A stretch of DNA of 64,000 bases from Variovorax saccharolyticus (GCF_030316765.1 NZ_JASZYT010000009.1:1-64000); one strand, 5' to 3'; shown: positions 17,972 to 27,193, counted from the stretch's first letter. Numbers and translations are program-made. The notes: generated by a model from the letters alone, not told the origin.

Positions 17972-18718
17972 ATGAACTTTCTGCCCAGTGAATCCCCAGC
18001 GGCATTGCCGCACGTGCTGGCAGTCGACGACGACCCGTCGATTCGCGAAGCCGTTGGCGACTACCTGCGCGGGCATGATCTGCGCGTCACGACCGTTGCC
18101 GACGGGGGGGAGATGCGGGAGATCCTCGCCCGCGAGGTCGTCGACCTCGTGGTGCTGGACGTAAAGCTGCAAACGGAAGACGGATTGGCCCTCGCGCGCC
18201 GGTTGCGCGACGAGTCGGCGATTCCCATCGTCATGCTCACGGCTCGCGACGATGTGGCCGATCGGGTCATGGGCCTGGAGATGGGCGCCGACGACTACCT
18301 GACCAAGCCATTCGGCCCGCGCGAGTTGCTGGCGCGGATTCGCGCGGTGCTGCGCCGCCGCCAGCCGGAACTCCAGCAGGGCCGACCGGAAGGAATCCGC
18401 GCCTACCGCTTCGACGGTTGGGAGCTCAACCTCAACACGCGGCGCCTGAAGAACCGGGCCGGTGAAACCGTATCCCTGAGCAACGGGGAATTCAGCCTCC
18501 TGGTCGTGCTGCTCGGGGCCCCGCATCGGACGCTCAGGCGGGACCAGTTGCTGGACCTCTCCCGGCTGCATGGCGACGACGTCTTCAACCGGTCGGTCAA
18601 CACGCAGATCATGCGGCTGCGCCGCAAGCTGGAAGACGATAGCCAGGAGCACAAGTACATCCTCACCGAACGCGGCGCCGGCTACGTGTTCGGCGTGCCG
18701 GTCGAGACCGTGCATTGA
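17972..18718 (+). CDS. OmpR-family response regulator (copy 1)
   Basis: Predicted 248-residue regulator. The receiver domain occupies residues 13-130, with acidic pocket D20-D21, phosphoacceptor Asp63 (VVLDVKL) and Lys in YLTKPF. The winged-helix DNA-binding domain occupies residues 145-245 (RYTILTERGAGYVF-type wing). It lies 105 bp upstream of the hybrid kinase at 18824 in the same direction, so the two probably form a pair. It is strikingly similar to the regulator at 23758-24504: same length, and near-identical stretches such as RAYRFDGWELNLNTR and RDQLLDLSRLHGDDV. This indicates a duplication. Confidence 0.92.
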   Translation: MNFLPSESPAALPHVLAVDDDPSIREAVGDYLRGHDLRVTTVADGGEMREILAREVVDLVVLDVKLQTEDGLALARRLRDESAIPIVMLTARDDVADRVMGLEMGADDYLTKPFGPRELLARIRAVLRRRQPELQQGRPEGIRAYRFDGWELNLNTRRLKNRAGETVSLSNGEFSLLVVLLGAPHRTLRRDQLLDLSRLHGDDVFNRSVNTQIMRLRRKLEDDSQEHKYILTERGAGYVFGVPVETVH

Positions 18719-18823
18719 CGGCGGGCGCGGCGGCCGGCCAGGTTTCAACTGTGGCCCGCGCGAATTGCCCCGTGGCCATCCGGGGATCGCACCGCGGAAG
18801 ATGCAGGCACGCGCGCTCGTGCG

Positions 18824-21800
18824 ATGAATGACGCCGCCGCCTCGACGCCGGCGCCGGCCGTCCGCGCGGACGAGGCCACGACGGTCTCCCTGCGCTCGTA
18901 CATCACTGGCCTGATCTGGCTCTGCATGGGGCCGCTCATCCTGCTCGCCGCCTACCTGGCCGTCGATCGCGTGCGCGATCTTCGTTCGGAGCGCGACGCC
19001 GAGGCGACAAAGCTGTCCCAGACGATCATGGGGCTGGTCGACAGCGAGCTCAACGCCCGCATCATCGCGCTGCAGTTCCTGGGAACATCGCCCCTGGTCG
19101 ACGACCCCACGCGCTGGAGGGAGCTCTATGCCGAAGCGCAACGCTTCCGCCAGATCTTCGACTGCCAAGTGATCTTCGGCGACCGCAGCATGGCAATGCT
19201 CTGGAATACCCGCGTGCCGTTCGGCACGACCTTGCCGCCACTGCCTCAGCCCAAAGGGCGCAAGTCGGCGCCGCTGGCACTCGAGACCGGTCGACCGGCC
19301 GTGGGCGACATCTTCCAGGGCCCGGTGATCAACCAGCCCCTGGTTGCCATCACCGTGCCGGTGCTTCGTCCAGCGGGAACGAACTTTCTCCTGATCACGA
19401 CTTTCGAGTCGGCACGCTTTCGCAGCGAGCTCGACAAGGTGGCACTGCCGCCCGGTTGGACAGCCGCCCTGCGCGACGGGCAGGGCAACCTGATCGCGCG
19501 CTCGTCGGGGCATCGGGGGGACATGGCCGCCGGCGATAGCGACAGTGAGCAATTCGTCGCGCAGTCCGCACTGTCGCTGTGGTCCGTCGCGATCGAGATT
19601 CCCAGCGGCGATGACCGCGAGTCCCTGCTGGGTGCGGCCGCCGTGCTCCTGGTCGCCATTGCCGGCGCGACGCTTGCCGGTTTCCTCGGCGGCAAGCGCG
19701 CCAGCCGTCGCATCGGTCCGCTCATCACCTCGATCGGGCAGACGCTGCACCTGGAAGCCTCGTCCCGCGACATGGCCGAGTTCGCGCAAGTCCGACGCCT
19801 GCTGGACGAGGCGGCAAGGCAGCGTGCCGCGACGGAGGCCACGTTGCGGATCAGCGAGGCCCGCTTTCGACGGCTGTTCGACGAAGCGCCCATGCCCTTG
19901 GCGCTGGTCGGCGAGGACGGGACCGTGACAAGCCTGAACGCGAGATTCATCGAAGTGCTCGGCTACACGAAGGCGGACGTACCGACGATGGACGCCTGGT
20001 GGCCCCTGGCCTATCCGGACAGAGAGCAGGCAGCGCTGCAAAGCGAATGGCGCGCCGCCACCATCGCCGGCAACCTGGGAGCTGACGTCCCGTTTGAACG
20101 GCGGGTCATGTGCAAGGATGGAACCCCGCGCGACCTGGTGATCTCCCGCATCCGGATCGACGAGGAGATGCTGTTCTCCTTCTTCGACGTCACCGAGCGC
20201 AACCGCGCGCAGGCACGACTGCATGCGCAGCTGGAGCGGCTGAACCTCCTCGACCAGATCACGTCGGCGGTGGGGCAACGCCAGGAGATGCAGAGTATCT
20301 ACCAGGTCGTGCTGGCAAGCGTCGAGGCCCGGCTGCCGATGGATTTCTGCTGCGTGTGCGAGCATGACCCCGCCGCGTCCATCCTGCGGGTCGCGTGCAT
20401 CGGCCCGGACAGCGAAGGCCTGGCTGCCGAACTGGGACTCTCCGGCCACTCGACGATCGACATCGACGCCAATGGGCTGTCCCGCTGCCTCCAGGGCGAG
20501 CTGGTCCACGAGCCCGACATCTCGGACAGCCCGTTCGCGTTTCCGGCGCGCTTGGCGGCCGTCGGGCTCCGTTCGCTGGTGATGGCGCCGCTGCGCTCGG
20601 AGAGCCGCGTGTTCGGCCTGCTGGTTACCGCCCGCCGGCGTGCCCGTTCCGTGAGCAGCGGCGAATGCGAGTTCTTGCGCCAGCTCAGCGCCCATGTCGG
20701 GCTCGCCGTCCAGCAGGCCCGCCTGTATGGCGCGCTGCAGCTCGCCTACGACGAGCTGCGCCAAACCCAGCAGGCCGTCATGCAGCAGGAGCGCCTGCGC
20801 GCGCTCGGCGAGATGGCGAGCGGCATCGCACACGACATCAACAACGCGATCTCGCCCGTGCTGCTGTACGTCGAGACCTTGATCGAGGACGAGACAGGCC
20901 TCAGCGCGAAAGGGCGCGGCCATCTGCGGACCATCGCCCGCTCGATCGACGACGTGGCGGCGACTGTGGCGCGCCTGCGCGAGTTCTACCAGCAACGCGA
21001 GCCGCAGCTGAGCGTGGCGCGGCTGCGGCTGAACCTGCTGGCCGACCAGGTGGCTGAGATGACCCGCGCGCGCTGGAGCGATATGCCGCAGCGCAACGGT
21101 ATCGTCATCCGCCTGGACCGGGTGTTTGAGGAAGGATTGCCCGACATCCGTGGCATCGAGAGCGAGGTTCGGGAAGCGCTCACCAACCTGATCTTCAATG
21201 CGGTGGATGCCATGCCGGAAGGCGGGGAGCTGACCCTGCGCACCTTCAGCGAGTTCACTGCGGCTTCAGCGAAGGGGCCGGCGACGACCCTGGTCCATCT
21301 CGAGGTGGGCGACACCGGCCTCGGCATGGACGAAGACACCTTGCGCCGCTGCCGCGAACCTTTCTTCACGACCAAGGGCCAGCGCGGCACCGGACTCGGC
21401 CTTGCCATGGTCTACGGCTTCGCCCAACGGCACGGAGCCGACCTGCAGATCGCCAGCACGCCCGGGCGCGGCACGACCGTGCGCCTGAGCTTCCCCATGC
21501 CGACGGAGTCGCCCGCGGCGCTCGGCGCCCCCGGGGCGGCGGCGCCCGCTCGGGCCCCCCGTCTGCGCATCCTGATCGTCGACGACGATCCGATCGTCCT
21601 CACGTCTCTGCACGACGTGCTCGCGGGCGATGGCCACCATGTCATTTCCCGCGGCGGCGGCCGGGAAGGCATCGACGCCTTCCGGCAGGCGCACGCGACC
21701 CCGGATGCGTTCGACCTGGTGATCACCGACCTGGGCATGCCGCACACGGATGGCCGCCAAGTCGCGGGGGCCGTCAAGCAGCTGAGCCCCTCCACGCCGG

Positions 21801-21949
21801 TGATCATGCTGACAGGCTGGGGCCAGCGGCTGATCGCCGACAGCGACATCCCGTCCAGCGTGGACCGGGTCCTCAGCAAGCCGCCGAGGCTGCCCGAGCT
21901 ACGCCTCGTGCTGGCCCAGCTGGCGTGGGCCCGCGGAGCCGACGCTTGA
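18824..21949 (+). CDS. Membrane hybrid histidine kinase (Cache-like, PAS, GAF, HK, REC)
   Basis: Predicted 1041-residue inner-membrane kinase. Transmembrane segment 1 is about residues 27-47 and segment 2 about 268-292, enclosing a periplasmic sensor of about 220 residues (dCache-like by layout). Next come a PAS domain (about 345-470) and a GAF domain (about 500-650). The HisKA box (GIAHDINNAISPV) has His670. The HATPase has boxes NLIFNAVDAM, DTGLGM and GTGLGLAM. A C-terminal receiver has Asp969 (VITDLGMP). The domain order suggests an internal phosphorelay or self-tuning receiver. The ATG at 18824 is the first good start. It is flanked by OmpR-type regulators at 17972 and 22125, both in the same direction; either could be its partner. 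Confidence 0.88.
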   Translation: MNDAAASTPAPAVRADEATTVSLRSYITGLIWLCMGPLILLAAYLAVDRVRDLRSERDAEATKLSQTIMGLVDSELNARIIALQFLGTSPLVDDPTRWRELYAEAQRFRQIFDCQVIFGDRSMAMLWNTRVPFGTTLPPLPQPKGRKSAPLALETGRPAVGDIFQGPVINQPLVAITVPVLRPAGTNFLLITTFESARFRSELDKVALPPGWTAALRDGQGNLIARSSGHRGDMAAGDSDSEQFVAQSALSLWSVAIEIPSGDDRESLLGAAAVLLVAIAGATLAGFLGGKRASRRIGPLITSIGQTLHLEASSRDMAEFAQVRRLLDEAARQRAATEATLRISEARFRRLFDEAPMPLALVGEDGTVTSLNARFIEVLGYTKADVPTMDAWWPLAYPDREQAALQSEWRAATIAGNLGADVPFERRVMCKDGTPRDLVISRIRIDEEMLFSFFDVTERNRAQARLHAQLERLNLLDQITSAVGQRQEMQSIYQVVLASVEARLPMDFCCVCEHDPAASILRVACIGPDSEGLAAELGLSGHSTIDIDANGLSRCLQGELVHEPDISDSPFAFPARLAAVGLRSLVMAPLRSESRVFGLLVTARRRARSVSSGECEFLRQLSAHVGLAVQQARLYGALQLAYDELRQTQQAVMQQERLRALGEMASGIAHDINNAISPVLLYVETLIEDETGLSAKGRGHLRTIARSIDDVAATVARLREFYQQREPQLSVARLRLNLLADQVAEMTRARWSDMPQRNGIVIRLDRVFEEGLPDIRGIESEVREALTNLIFNAVDAMPEGGELTLRTFSEFTAASAKGPATTLVHLEVGDTGLGMDEDTLRRCREPFFTTKGQRGTGLGLAMVYGFAQRHGADLQIASTPGRGTTVRLSFPMPTESPAALGAPGAAAPARAPRLRILIVDDDPIVLTSLHDVLAGDGHHVISRGGGREGIDAFRQAHATPDAFDLVITDLGMPHTDGRQVAGAVKQLSPSTPVIMLTGWGQRLIADSDIPSSVDRVLSKPPRLPELRLVLAQLAWARGADA

Positions 21950-22124
21950 GGGCAGCTCAGGAGCGCGGCAACCAGCGTCGATGCCGGCCGCCAGTGAGCT
22001 GGCCCCTCCCTGCCCCCGCCCTGCGTCACCGGGGTCACAGCTGCAACCCGGCGATTCCGGCGCGCAACACGAATGGCGTCCAGGCGACGCATAGTGCGAG
22101 CTCACCAAGCCACAGAGAAGCATC

Positions 22125-22886
22125 ATGGCCATGACCTCAATGTTCAATGACCTGCCGCGTCCGATTCATCCGCCGCATGTCCTGGTGGTCGACGACGACC
22201 TGAACATCCGGGTTGCGCTGCAGGAATATCTGACTCGCAACGGCATGCGGGTCACGACGCTGGCCAACGGACACGCGCTGCTCGAAACCGTCGATCGCGA
22301 GGCGGCCGACCTGGTGCTCCTGGACGTGCGCATGCCCGGCGAAAACGGAATGATGCTGGTGCAGGCGCTGCGCTCCCGCACAGCCGTGCCGGTGATGTTC
22401 GTCACCGGCATCGGCGAGGAAGCCGACCGCGTGATGGGCCTGGAACTGGGCGCGGACGACTACGTCACCAAGCCGTTCCACCCAGGCGAACTGCTGGCGC
22501 GGATCCACTCCGTGCTGCGCCGCTACCGCAAGCCGCCGGACCGCGTGGGCCGCGACGACGAGCTCCGCGCCTACCGCTTCTCAGGCTGGGAGCTCAACAT
22601 GCGTACCCGCAAGCTCTCCAGTCCCGACGGCCGCAAGATCGAGCTGGCCAACCTCGAATTCAGCCTGCTGGCGGGGCTTTGCAGTTCGGCGCAGCGCGTC
22701 CTCTCGCGCGCCCAGTTGATCAGCCTGTCCCGGCTGCACGACGTCGGGATTTACGACCGCACGGTGGATGTCCAGATTCTGCGCCTGCGGCGCAAGATCG
22801 AATCGGATCCGACACGGCCCCAATTGATCGTCACCGAGCGCGGGGCCGGGTACATCTTCGTGCCGGTGGTCGAGACGCTCTACTAG
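22125..22886 (+). CDS. OmpR-family response regulator (copy 2)
   Basis: Predicted 253-residue regulator with a receiver domain (D24-D26 acidic pocket, phosphoacceptor Asp67 in LLDVRMPG, Lys in YVTKPF) and a C-terminal winged helix ending TERGAGYIF. It begins 175 bp after the hybrid kinase in the same direction. It is related to, but clearly more diverged than, the two closely similar regulators at 17972 and 23758. Its targets are unknown. Confidence 0.92.
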   Translation: MAMTSMFNDLPRPIHPPHVLVVDDDLNIRVALQEYLTRNGMRVTTLANGHALLETVDREAADLVLLDVRMPGENGMMLVQALRSRTAVPVMFVTGIGEEADRVMGLELGADDYVTKPFHPGELLARIHSVLRRYRKPPDRVGRDDELRAYRFSGWELNMRTRKLSSPDGRKIELANLEFSLLAGLCSSAQRVLSRAQLISLSRLHDVGIYDRTVDVQILRLRRKIESDPTRPQLIVTERGAGYIFVPVVETLY

Positions 22887-23002
22887 CGCTGCGCGTCCCT
22901 GATCCGCCCGGCGCACCGGGTTGCACGTGTGACTTCGCTTTCGTGAATCGGGTCCAACGCCTGGCTAGAGTGCATTCGAGGCATGGAAGAAACGGATCAC
23001 TC

Positions 23003-23683
23003 GTGAACCCTCAATCGAACGCCCCCGAGTTGACGCTGCATCGCCATGACCTGGTCTTTGTGTCAAGTTCCGCCTGGCGTTCGCTGGTGGAGGCGCGCGC
23101 CGAGCTCTCCCTGGAGTTGCTCGCGGACGGATGGGTGGATCGGGGCTGGCCGCTGGTGGCGCGCCGCGCTCTGCCTGGCGAGCCGCGGGGGATCGCCCTG
23201 GGTCTGTCGCTGCCGCCGGCCGCGGGCCGGCTGCATTTCGACATCGTGATGCGACCCGCCGATGTCGTTTCGTCCCGCCCTCCCCTGGCACTGGAACATG
23301 CGATAGCCGACGCGCCGCCGCACTGGCAGCCAACCCTCGCGAAGCTCCTGGAGCTTGGACTGCGCCATGGTGTCAAGGCGCGGGTCTTCGGCGGCCTGGC
23401 CTGGCGGGTGCTGACGCACCTGGACTACCTCACCGCCCGTTCCGACCTCGACCTTCTTGTCCCGATCCGCCACGGCAGCGATGCGGTCTTGTTGGCCCAC
23501 GAACTCGCCGAAATCGAGCGGACTGCCCCCATGCGGCTGGACGTCGAACTCGTGCGCGCCGACGGAGCGGGTGCGAACTGGCGCGAGCTCCTTGCCGGCA
23601 AAGCCGAACTCCTGGTGAAGACGCTGGCAGAGGTGAAGCTCATGCCCGCCGGCCAATTCCTTTGCAGGGGCGGGCGCTCGTGA
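23003..23683 (+). CDS. mdcG: Malonate decarboxylase holo-ACP synthase (MdcG), stand-alone
   Basis: Predicted 226-residue nucleotidyltransferase that transfers the phosphoribosyl-dephospho-CoA prosthetic group to the malonate decarboxylase acyl carrier protein. The start region reads LTLHRHDLV, matching MdcG N-termini. The centre has the nucleotidyltransferase pattern VFGGLAW followed by TARSDLDLLVP, whose Asp pair binds metal. I chose the GTG at 23003; the upstream frame overlaps the regulator gene and reads poorly. None of the malonate decarboxylase genes (mdcA-E, mdcH) are nearby, which is unusual. It is either separated from its operon or serves a different carrier protein. Confidence 0.78.
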   Translation: MNPQSNAPELTLHRHDLVFVSSSAWRSLVEARAELSLELLADGWVDRGWPLVARRALPGEPRGIALGLSLPPAAGRLHFDIVMRPADVVSSRPPLALEHAIADAPPHWQPTLAKLLELGLRHGVKARVFGGLAWRVLTHLDYLTARSDLDLLVPIRHGSDAVLLAHELAEIERTAPMRLDVELVRADGAGANWRELLAGKAELLVKTLAEVKLMPAGQFLCRGGRS

Positions 23684-23736
23684 GCGTTTCCGTTCTGCCA
23701 GCGCGCCCTCGCGAGCCAGGGTTGTGGCAGGCGGTG

Positions 23737-23751
23737 GCAGGCAGCGCCTGC
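23737..23751. terminator. Small hairpin in convergent gap
   Basis: GCAGGC-AGC-GCCTGC forms a perfect 6-bp stem with a 3-nt loop in the 74-bp gap between mdcG and the convergent regulator gene. No T run follows on either strand, so terminator function is only suggested by position. Confidence 0.3.
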
Positions 23752-23757
23752 GGATGC

Positions 23758-24504
23758 TCAATACACGATTTCGACCGGCTGGCTGAACACATAGCCCGCA
23801 CCGCGCTCGGTGCGGATGTATGCCGGCTGGCGCGGATCCCTCGTCAGCTTGCGCCGCAGCCGGAGGATCTGCGTGTTCACTGAACGGTTGTATACGTCGT
23901 CTCCGTGGAGGCGGGAAAGGTCGAGCAACTGATCCCGCGACAGCACGCGGTTTGAAGCGCCGAGAAAGACGACCAGGAGGCTGAACTCACCGTTGCTCAG
24001 GGGCACGATCTCCCCCTCGCGTGTCCGCAGCTTGCGGGTATTGAGGTTCAACTCCCAGCCGTCGAACCGGTATGCGCGGACTCCTTCCGGCCGGCCCTGC
24101 CGGACTTCCGGCTGGCGGCGCCGGAGTACCGCGCGTATGCGGGCAAGCAGTTCCCGGGGACTGAAGGGCTTGGTCACGTAGTCGTCGGCGCCGAACTCCA
24201 GGCCCAGCACCCGGTCCGCCTCCTCGGTCTGGCCGGTGAGCATGATGATGGAAATCGCGGAGTTCTCGCGCAGGCGTCGCGCGATGGCCATTCCGTCTTC
24301 GGCTTCCAGCCTGACGTCCAGGATCACGAGGTCGACGATCTCGCGCTTCAGCACCGCTTGCATGGAGCGCCCGTCAGGCACGACGGTCACACGGAAGTCG
24401 TTGCGAGCCAGGTAATCCCCTATCGCCTCCCGAATGGCCGGATCGTCATCGACCGCAAGGACATGGGACAGCACCGGCGGGGAGGGGCGGACGGAGGCAG
24501 TCAT
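23758..24504 (-). CDS. OmpR-family response regulator (copy 3)
   Basis: Predicted 248-residue regulator with receiver (D20-D21, phosphoacceptor Asp63 in VILDVRLE, Lys in YVTKPF) and winged-helix domain. I chose the ATG at 24504, giving exactly the length of the regulator at 17972 with matching N-termini; a GTG at 24549 is the alternative. The two proteins share long near-identical blocks in both domains, pointing to a recent duplication. It has no adjacent kinase, so it may be served by the kinase at 13394 or 18824. Confidence 0.9.
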   Translation of the reverse strand: MTASVRPSPPVLSHVLAVDDDPAIREAIGDYLARNDFRVTVVPDGRSMQAVLKREIVDLVILDVRLEAEDGMAIARRLRENSAISIIMLTGQTEEADRVLGLEFGADDYVTKPFSPRELLARIRAVLRRRQPEVRQGRPEGVRAYRFDGWELNLNTRKLRTREGEIVPLSNGEFSLLVVFLGASNRVLSRDQLLDLSRLHGDDVYNRSVNTQILRLRRKLTRDPRQPAYIRTERGAGYVFSQPVEIVY

Positions 24505-24790
24505 GGCTGGGCGTGAACTGGAGACCAGGAGGTTCAAGCGTAACCGCACCCGGGCGAGCCAACATGGAAGCTGGAAGCATCAACAGCCGCCAGACCAGGG
24601 GAGCGCGCCGATCGCAGAAGCCGCGTATCGGCCCGCGAAAGTCGCGATCTTGGGCAACCCAAAGGGCCCAACGTTGCTTGCTCAACCTTTCAACAATAGT
24701 CAAAAATACCAAGATCCTCGTTCTCCGGAAGGGCGACCGGATCTCCCTAGGGAAAATCTCGACAACCTTGGCAAACGGAGGGCAGCAGCC

Positions 24791-24961
24791 ATGCCCGACG
24801 ACAACGCGAAGTTCGACAAGGAAGCACTGTCCCTGATCGAGTCTCTCAAGGGCCGGCGCAAGCCCGCCATGCGCGCTCCTCGGAAGGCGACAGCGGCACC
24901 CGGCGAAAAGCCGCCCGTCAAGACGACCGCGGTCGTTCGACGAGCTGCACGTCGCTTCTAG
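24791..24961 (+). CDS. Small basic hypothetical protein
   Basis: Predicted 56-residue protein. The ATG at 24791 has GGAGGG about 9 nt upstream. The first half is mixed charge and likely helical (FDKEALSLIESLKGRR). The second half is rich in Lys, Arg, Ala and Pro and ends RRAARRF, like small nucleic-acid-binding or histone H1-type tails. I recognise no family. The 286 bp upstream, back to the regulator at 24504, holds no other gene I can support. The next gene is convergent. Confidence 0.5.
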   Translation: MPDDNAKFDKEALSLIESLKGRRKPAMRAPRKATAAPGEKPPVKTTAVVRRAARRF

Positions 24962-25018
24962 GCATCCCCCTGCAAGACGCCCCAAGGAAGGGGCCGCATC
25001 GCAGCCCATTCCCAGCCA

Positions 25019-25777
25019 TCAGAAAAGCGACGGCTCTTCAGGCGGTGCCTTGGCGGCCCGAGCCGCCTTCGCCTTGGGCTCCTTCGGCGGCAGCGGCTCT
25101 GCCGTCATCGCAAGCCGCTCGGCCGGGAACTGCATCATGAACTCCATCGAACGCTGCGGCGTTGCGTCGAGCCACTCGCCGTACTGCGCCTCCGGCAGGA
25201 TCACGACCATGCGCTTGTCCTGCTGCTCCGGCGGGCGCTTGGGATCCGGCCGATGCATCTTGTTGAAGAGCGGATGGTCGTCGGCATTGATCGTGAGCAT
25301 CGTGAAGCTCAGCTCCCAGGCGCCTGATTCCGGGTTCTTCCAGGGTGACCACAGCCCGGCCACGCCCAGCGTCTCGTCGTTGGCGGCGGCGAACCGCGTG
25401 GGCACGAACTGGCCGCTGCGCCAGTCCGGCTCGTAGATCGCTTCGCACGGCACGATGCAGTGCCGCGGCTTGGCCCAGGCGTTCTTGAAGCTGGCCAGCT
25501 CGCGGACGGTCTCGCTGCGCGCGTTGTAGGTGTTGAGGCCATACCTGACCTCCTTGGCGAAACCGGGAAGCAAGCCGAAATGGCCCTCGACCAGTTCGAA
25601 GTCCGGCACTGCCTCGTCACCCGACTCGCGCTCGGGCGGCCGGCGGATGAAGGGCGCCATCTGCGTCGGGTAGATATGCAAGCCGCCCGGCGGCGGCTCC
25701 CATTCCGGCGGCAGACGGATGCCGAAGTGTTTCTCGATCTGCTTGCGGCGCTTCTCGGCCTGGTAGTGGCTGCACAT
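25019..25777 (-). CDS. SRAP / SOS-response-associated peptidase (YedK/HMCES family)
   Basis: Predicted 252-residue protein that shields abasic sites in single-stranded DNA by forming a DNA-protein crosslink through its N-terminal Cys. I chose the ATG at 25777 because it places Cys at position 2 (MCSHYQ), as the mechanism requires. Other conserved points are the Asn in YNARSET, the Glu in CEAIYEPDW, and the His in KMHRPDPKRPPEQQDKRM. The Pro/Lys/Ala-rich tail is unconserved. It lies downstream of the EthD pair with a 43-bp gap on the same strand, so may be read from the same transcript despite its unrelated role. Confidence 0.9.
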   Translation of the reverse strand: MCSHYQAEKRRKQIEKHFGIRLPPEWEPPPGGLHIYPTQMAPFIRRPPERESGDEAVPDFELVEGHFGLLPGFAKEVRYGLNTYNARSETVRELASFKNAWAKPRHCIVPCEAIYEPDWRSGQFVPTRFAAANDETLGVAGLWSPWKNPESGAWELSFTMLTINADDHPLFNKMHRPDPKRPPEQQDKRMVVILPEAQYGEWLDATPQRSMEFMMQFPAERLAMTAEPLPPKEPKAKAARAAKAPPEEPSLF

Positions 25778-25820
25778 CGGCGCATTGTGCTGGAACCGAG
25801 GCCCCTCGCTCCTGCCGACG

Positions 25821-26465
25821 TCAGCGAAGTGAAAGCTCGTCGACGAGATAGGCCGTGCTGGCCGCAAGATGGGCAGCAAACAGGCGGCAGATCGCTCCCT
25901 CGTCGAAAGCATCGTGCGCCGCAGCAACGCTCTCGAACCAGAGAACCGCGAAACCGTCCGGCGGCGACGGCTCGGACCGCAGCCGCTCTCGCCTCGCCGT
26001 GGAGACCGTCCAGTTCAGCGCCGAGCGCCATCCGCTCGCGTTGGCACATTGCGAGAACGCCTCGGCGAATCGCGCCTTCGAGGCGTCGCCGAGCAGGAAC
26101 GGCACGATCACCTTGACCGGCCGACCGCTCCCGCCCGTCTCGCTGCCCTCGGTGTCGACGATGCACAGCGTCCAGCCTTTCAGGAAATTGGGCTCGTCCG
26201 CAGGGATGTGGCGGCGGCCGATGGTCGAGGCCTGCGCACTGCGCATCGCCTCGTCATCGCGAAAGTACAGCTCCACGATGCCGTCGATCGAGAAAGCCGC
26301 ACCCTGGCCGGATGCCCACAGGATCTTGTCGACACGGTTGTGCGTGTACTTCGAGATGCCCTCCATGCCGAGCGCCAGCGCGGCGTGCGGGCCGGCCCAA
26401 TAGCTCCTGAAATCGCCGATCGAAAGGCCATCCCTTCTGGCCAGCAGCGTCATGCGCTTCTTCAC
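25821..26465 (-). CDS. EthD-domain protein
   Basis: Predicted 214-residue protein of the dimeric alpha-beta barrel EthD group. The N-terminal half carries the typical start (MTLLARRDGLSIGDFRSYW, then a GPHA segment) and the SIDGIVELYF strand. The C-terminal half looks like a second, more diverged barrel unit. I used the GTG at 26465, which has GGAAGG 6 nt upstream; an ATG 12 bases later also fits. EthD proteins accompany ether or aromatic degradation and often have no known reaction. It follows another EthD gene by 16 bp, and the two share sequence (SIDGIVEL versus PIDGIVEL), so they look like tandem duplicates. Confidence 0.75.
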   Translation of the reverse strand: MKKRMTLLARRDGLSIGDFRSYWAGPHAALALGMEGISKYTHNRVDKILWASGQGAAFSIDGIVELYFRDDEAMRSAQASTIGRRHIPADEPNFLKGWTLCIVDTEGSETGGSGRPVKVIVPFLLGDASKARFAEAFSQCANASGWRSALNWTVSTARRERLRSEPSPPDGFAVLWFESVAAAHDAFDEGAICRLFAAHLAASTAYLVDELSLR

Positions 26466-26481
26466 GTCGACCCTTCCGGCT

Positions 26482-27177
26482 TCAGACGACCCGGCGCTCG
26501 TCGACCAGGAAGGCCGTGATCTCGCCCAGGAAAGTCTTCGCGTGCGCCATGGTGGTTCGACCGGCCGCTGAGGCGAATGCGTCCTGCAGCGTTTGCGCGT
26601 CTTCGAACCACAGTTCGACGATGCCGTCGATGGGCAGGCTGTCGTAGTCGCAAGGCTTGCCTTTCTCGCGTTCCCGGACAGTCACGACGTTCTGCCGATA
26701 GGCGCTCACGCCGGGCATCTTGCGCACCAGCTCGCCATGGACGCGCCATTCGCGGCGGAAGTCGTCCTCGCTCGACCCGGGCAGTCGCCGGATGACTGAA
26801 ATGCGCTTCAGCAGGCTGGCGCGCTGCGCGTCCGCGGGCAACGGAATCACGACCGATTGCTCCGCCGTGACGATATGCAGGCCACCCAGAAAGTGGTTCT
26901 CGTCCGTGATCAATGCCGCCGCCAGATCGCCGTCGCTGAACGCACGCTCCGATTGCGTCGCGTCGTCGAACCAGAGTTGCGAAAAGCCGTCGAAATCCCA
27001 GGGGCCGCGGGCGAAGTCGATGCCGCGCTGCGCCCGGTCGACCACCGGGTTCTGCCAGTACGCACGCAGATTCGGCGCCTGGGCAGCGAGCGGGCCGTGC
27101 CTGTCCTTCCAATAGGCGTTGAAATCATCAAACGTCCAATCCGCCTTCTTGCGGATCAATCCCATCCGTACGTTCAT
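26482..27177 (-). CDS. Two-unit EthD-domain protein
   Basis: Predicted 231-residue protein made of two EthD-like units. The first (about residues 3-110) has WTFDDFNAYWKDRHGPLA. The second (about 120-230) has SSEDDFRREWRVHGELV and PIDGIVELWFED. I chose the ATG at 27177 because AAGGA stands 7 nt upstream; a further ATG at 27201 would overlap the oxidoreductase stop. The role is unknown; family members occur in catabolic operons and may handle reactive intermediates. It lies directly downstream of the Old Yellow Enzyme gene, so the products may act on the same pathway. Confidence 0.75.
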   Translation of the reverse strand: MNVRMGLIRKKADWTFDDFNAYWKDRHGPLAAQAPNLRAYWQNPVVDRAQRGIDFARGPWDFDGFSQLWFDDATQSERAFSDGDLAAALITDENHFLGGLHIVTAEQSVVIPLPADAQRASLLKRISVIRRLPGSSEDDFRREWRVHGELVRKMPGVSAYRQNVVTVREREKGKPCDYDSLPIDGIVELWFEDAQTLQDAFASAAGRTTMAHAKTFLGEITAFLVDERRVV

Positions 27178-27193
27178 CGCTCGGTTCCTTGCT

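Noticed and set aside
24964..25000. GCCCC/GGGGC inverted repeat after the small basic protein gene
   Set aside because: A 5-bp stem without a T run is expected by chance in DNA of this composition and is too weak to call a terminator.
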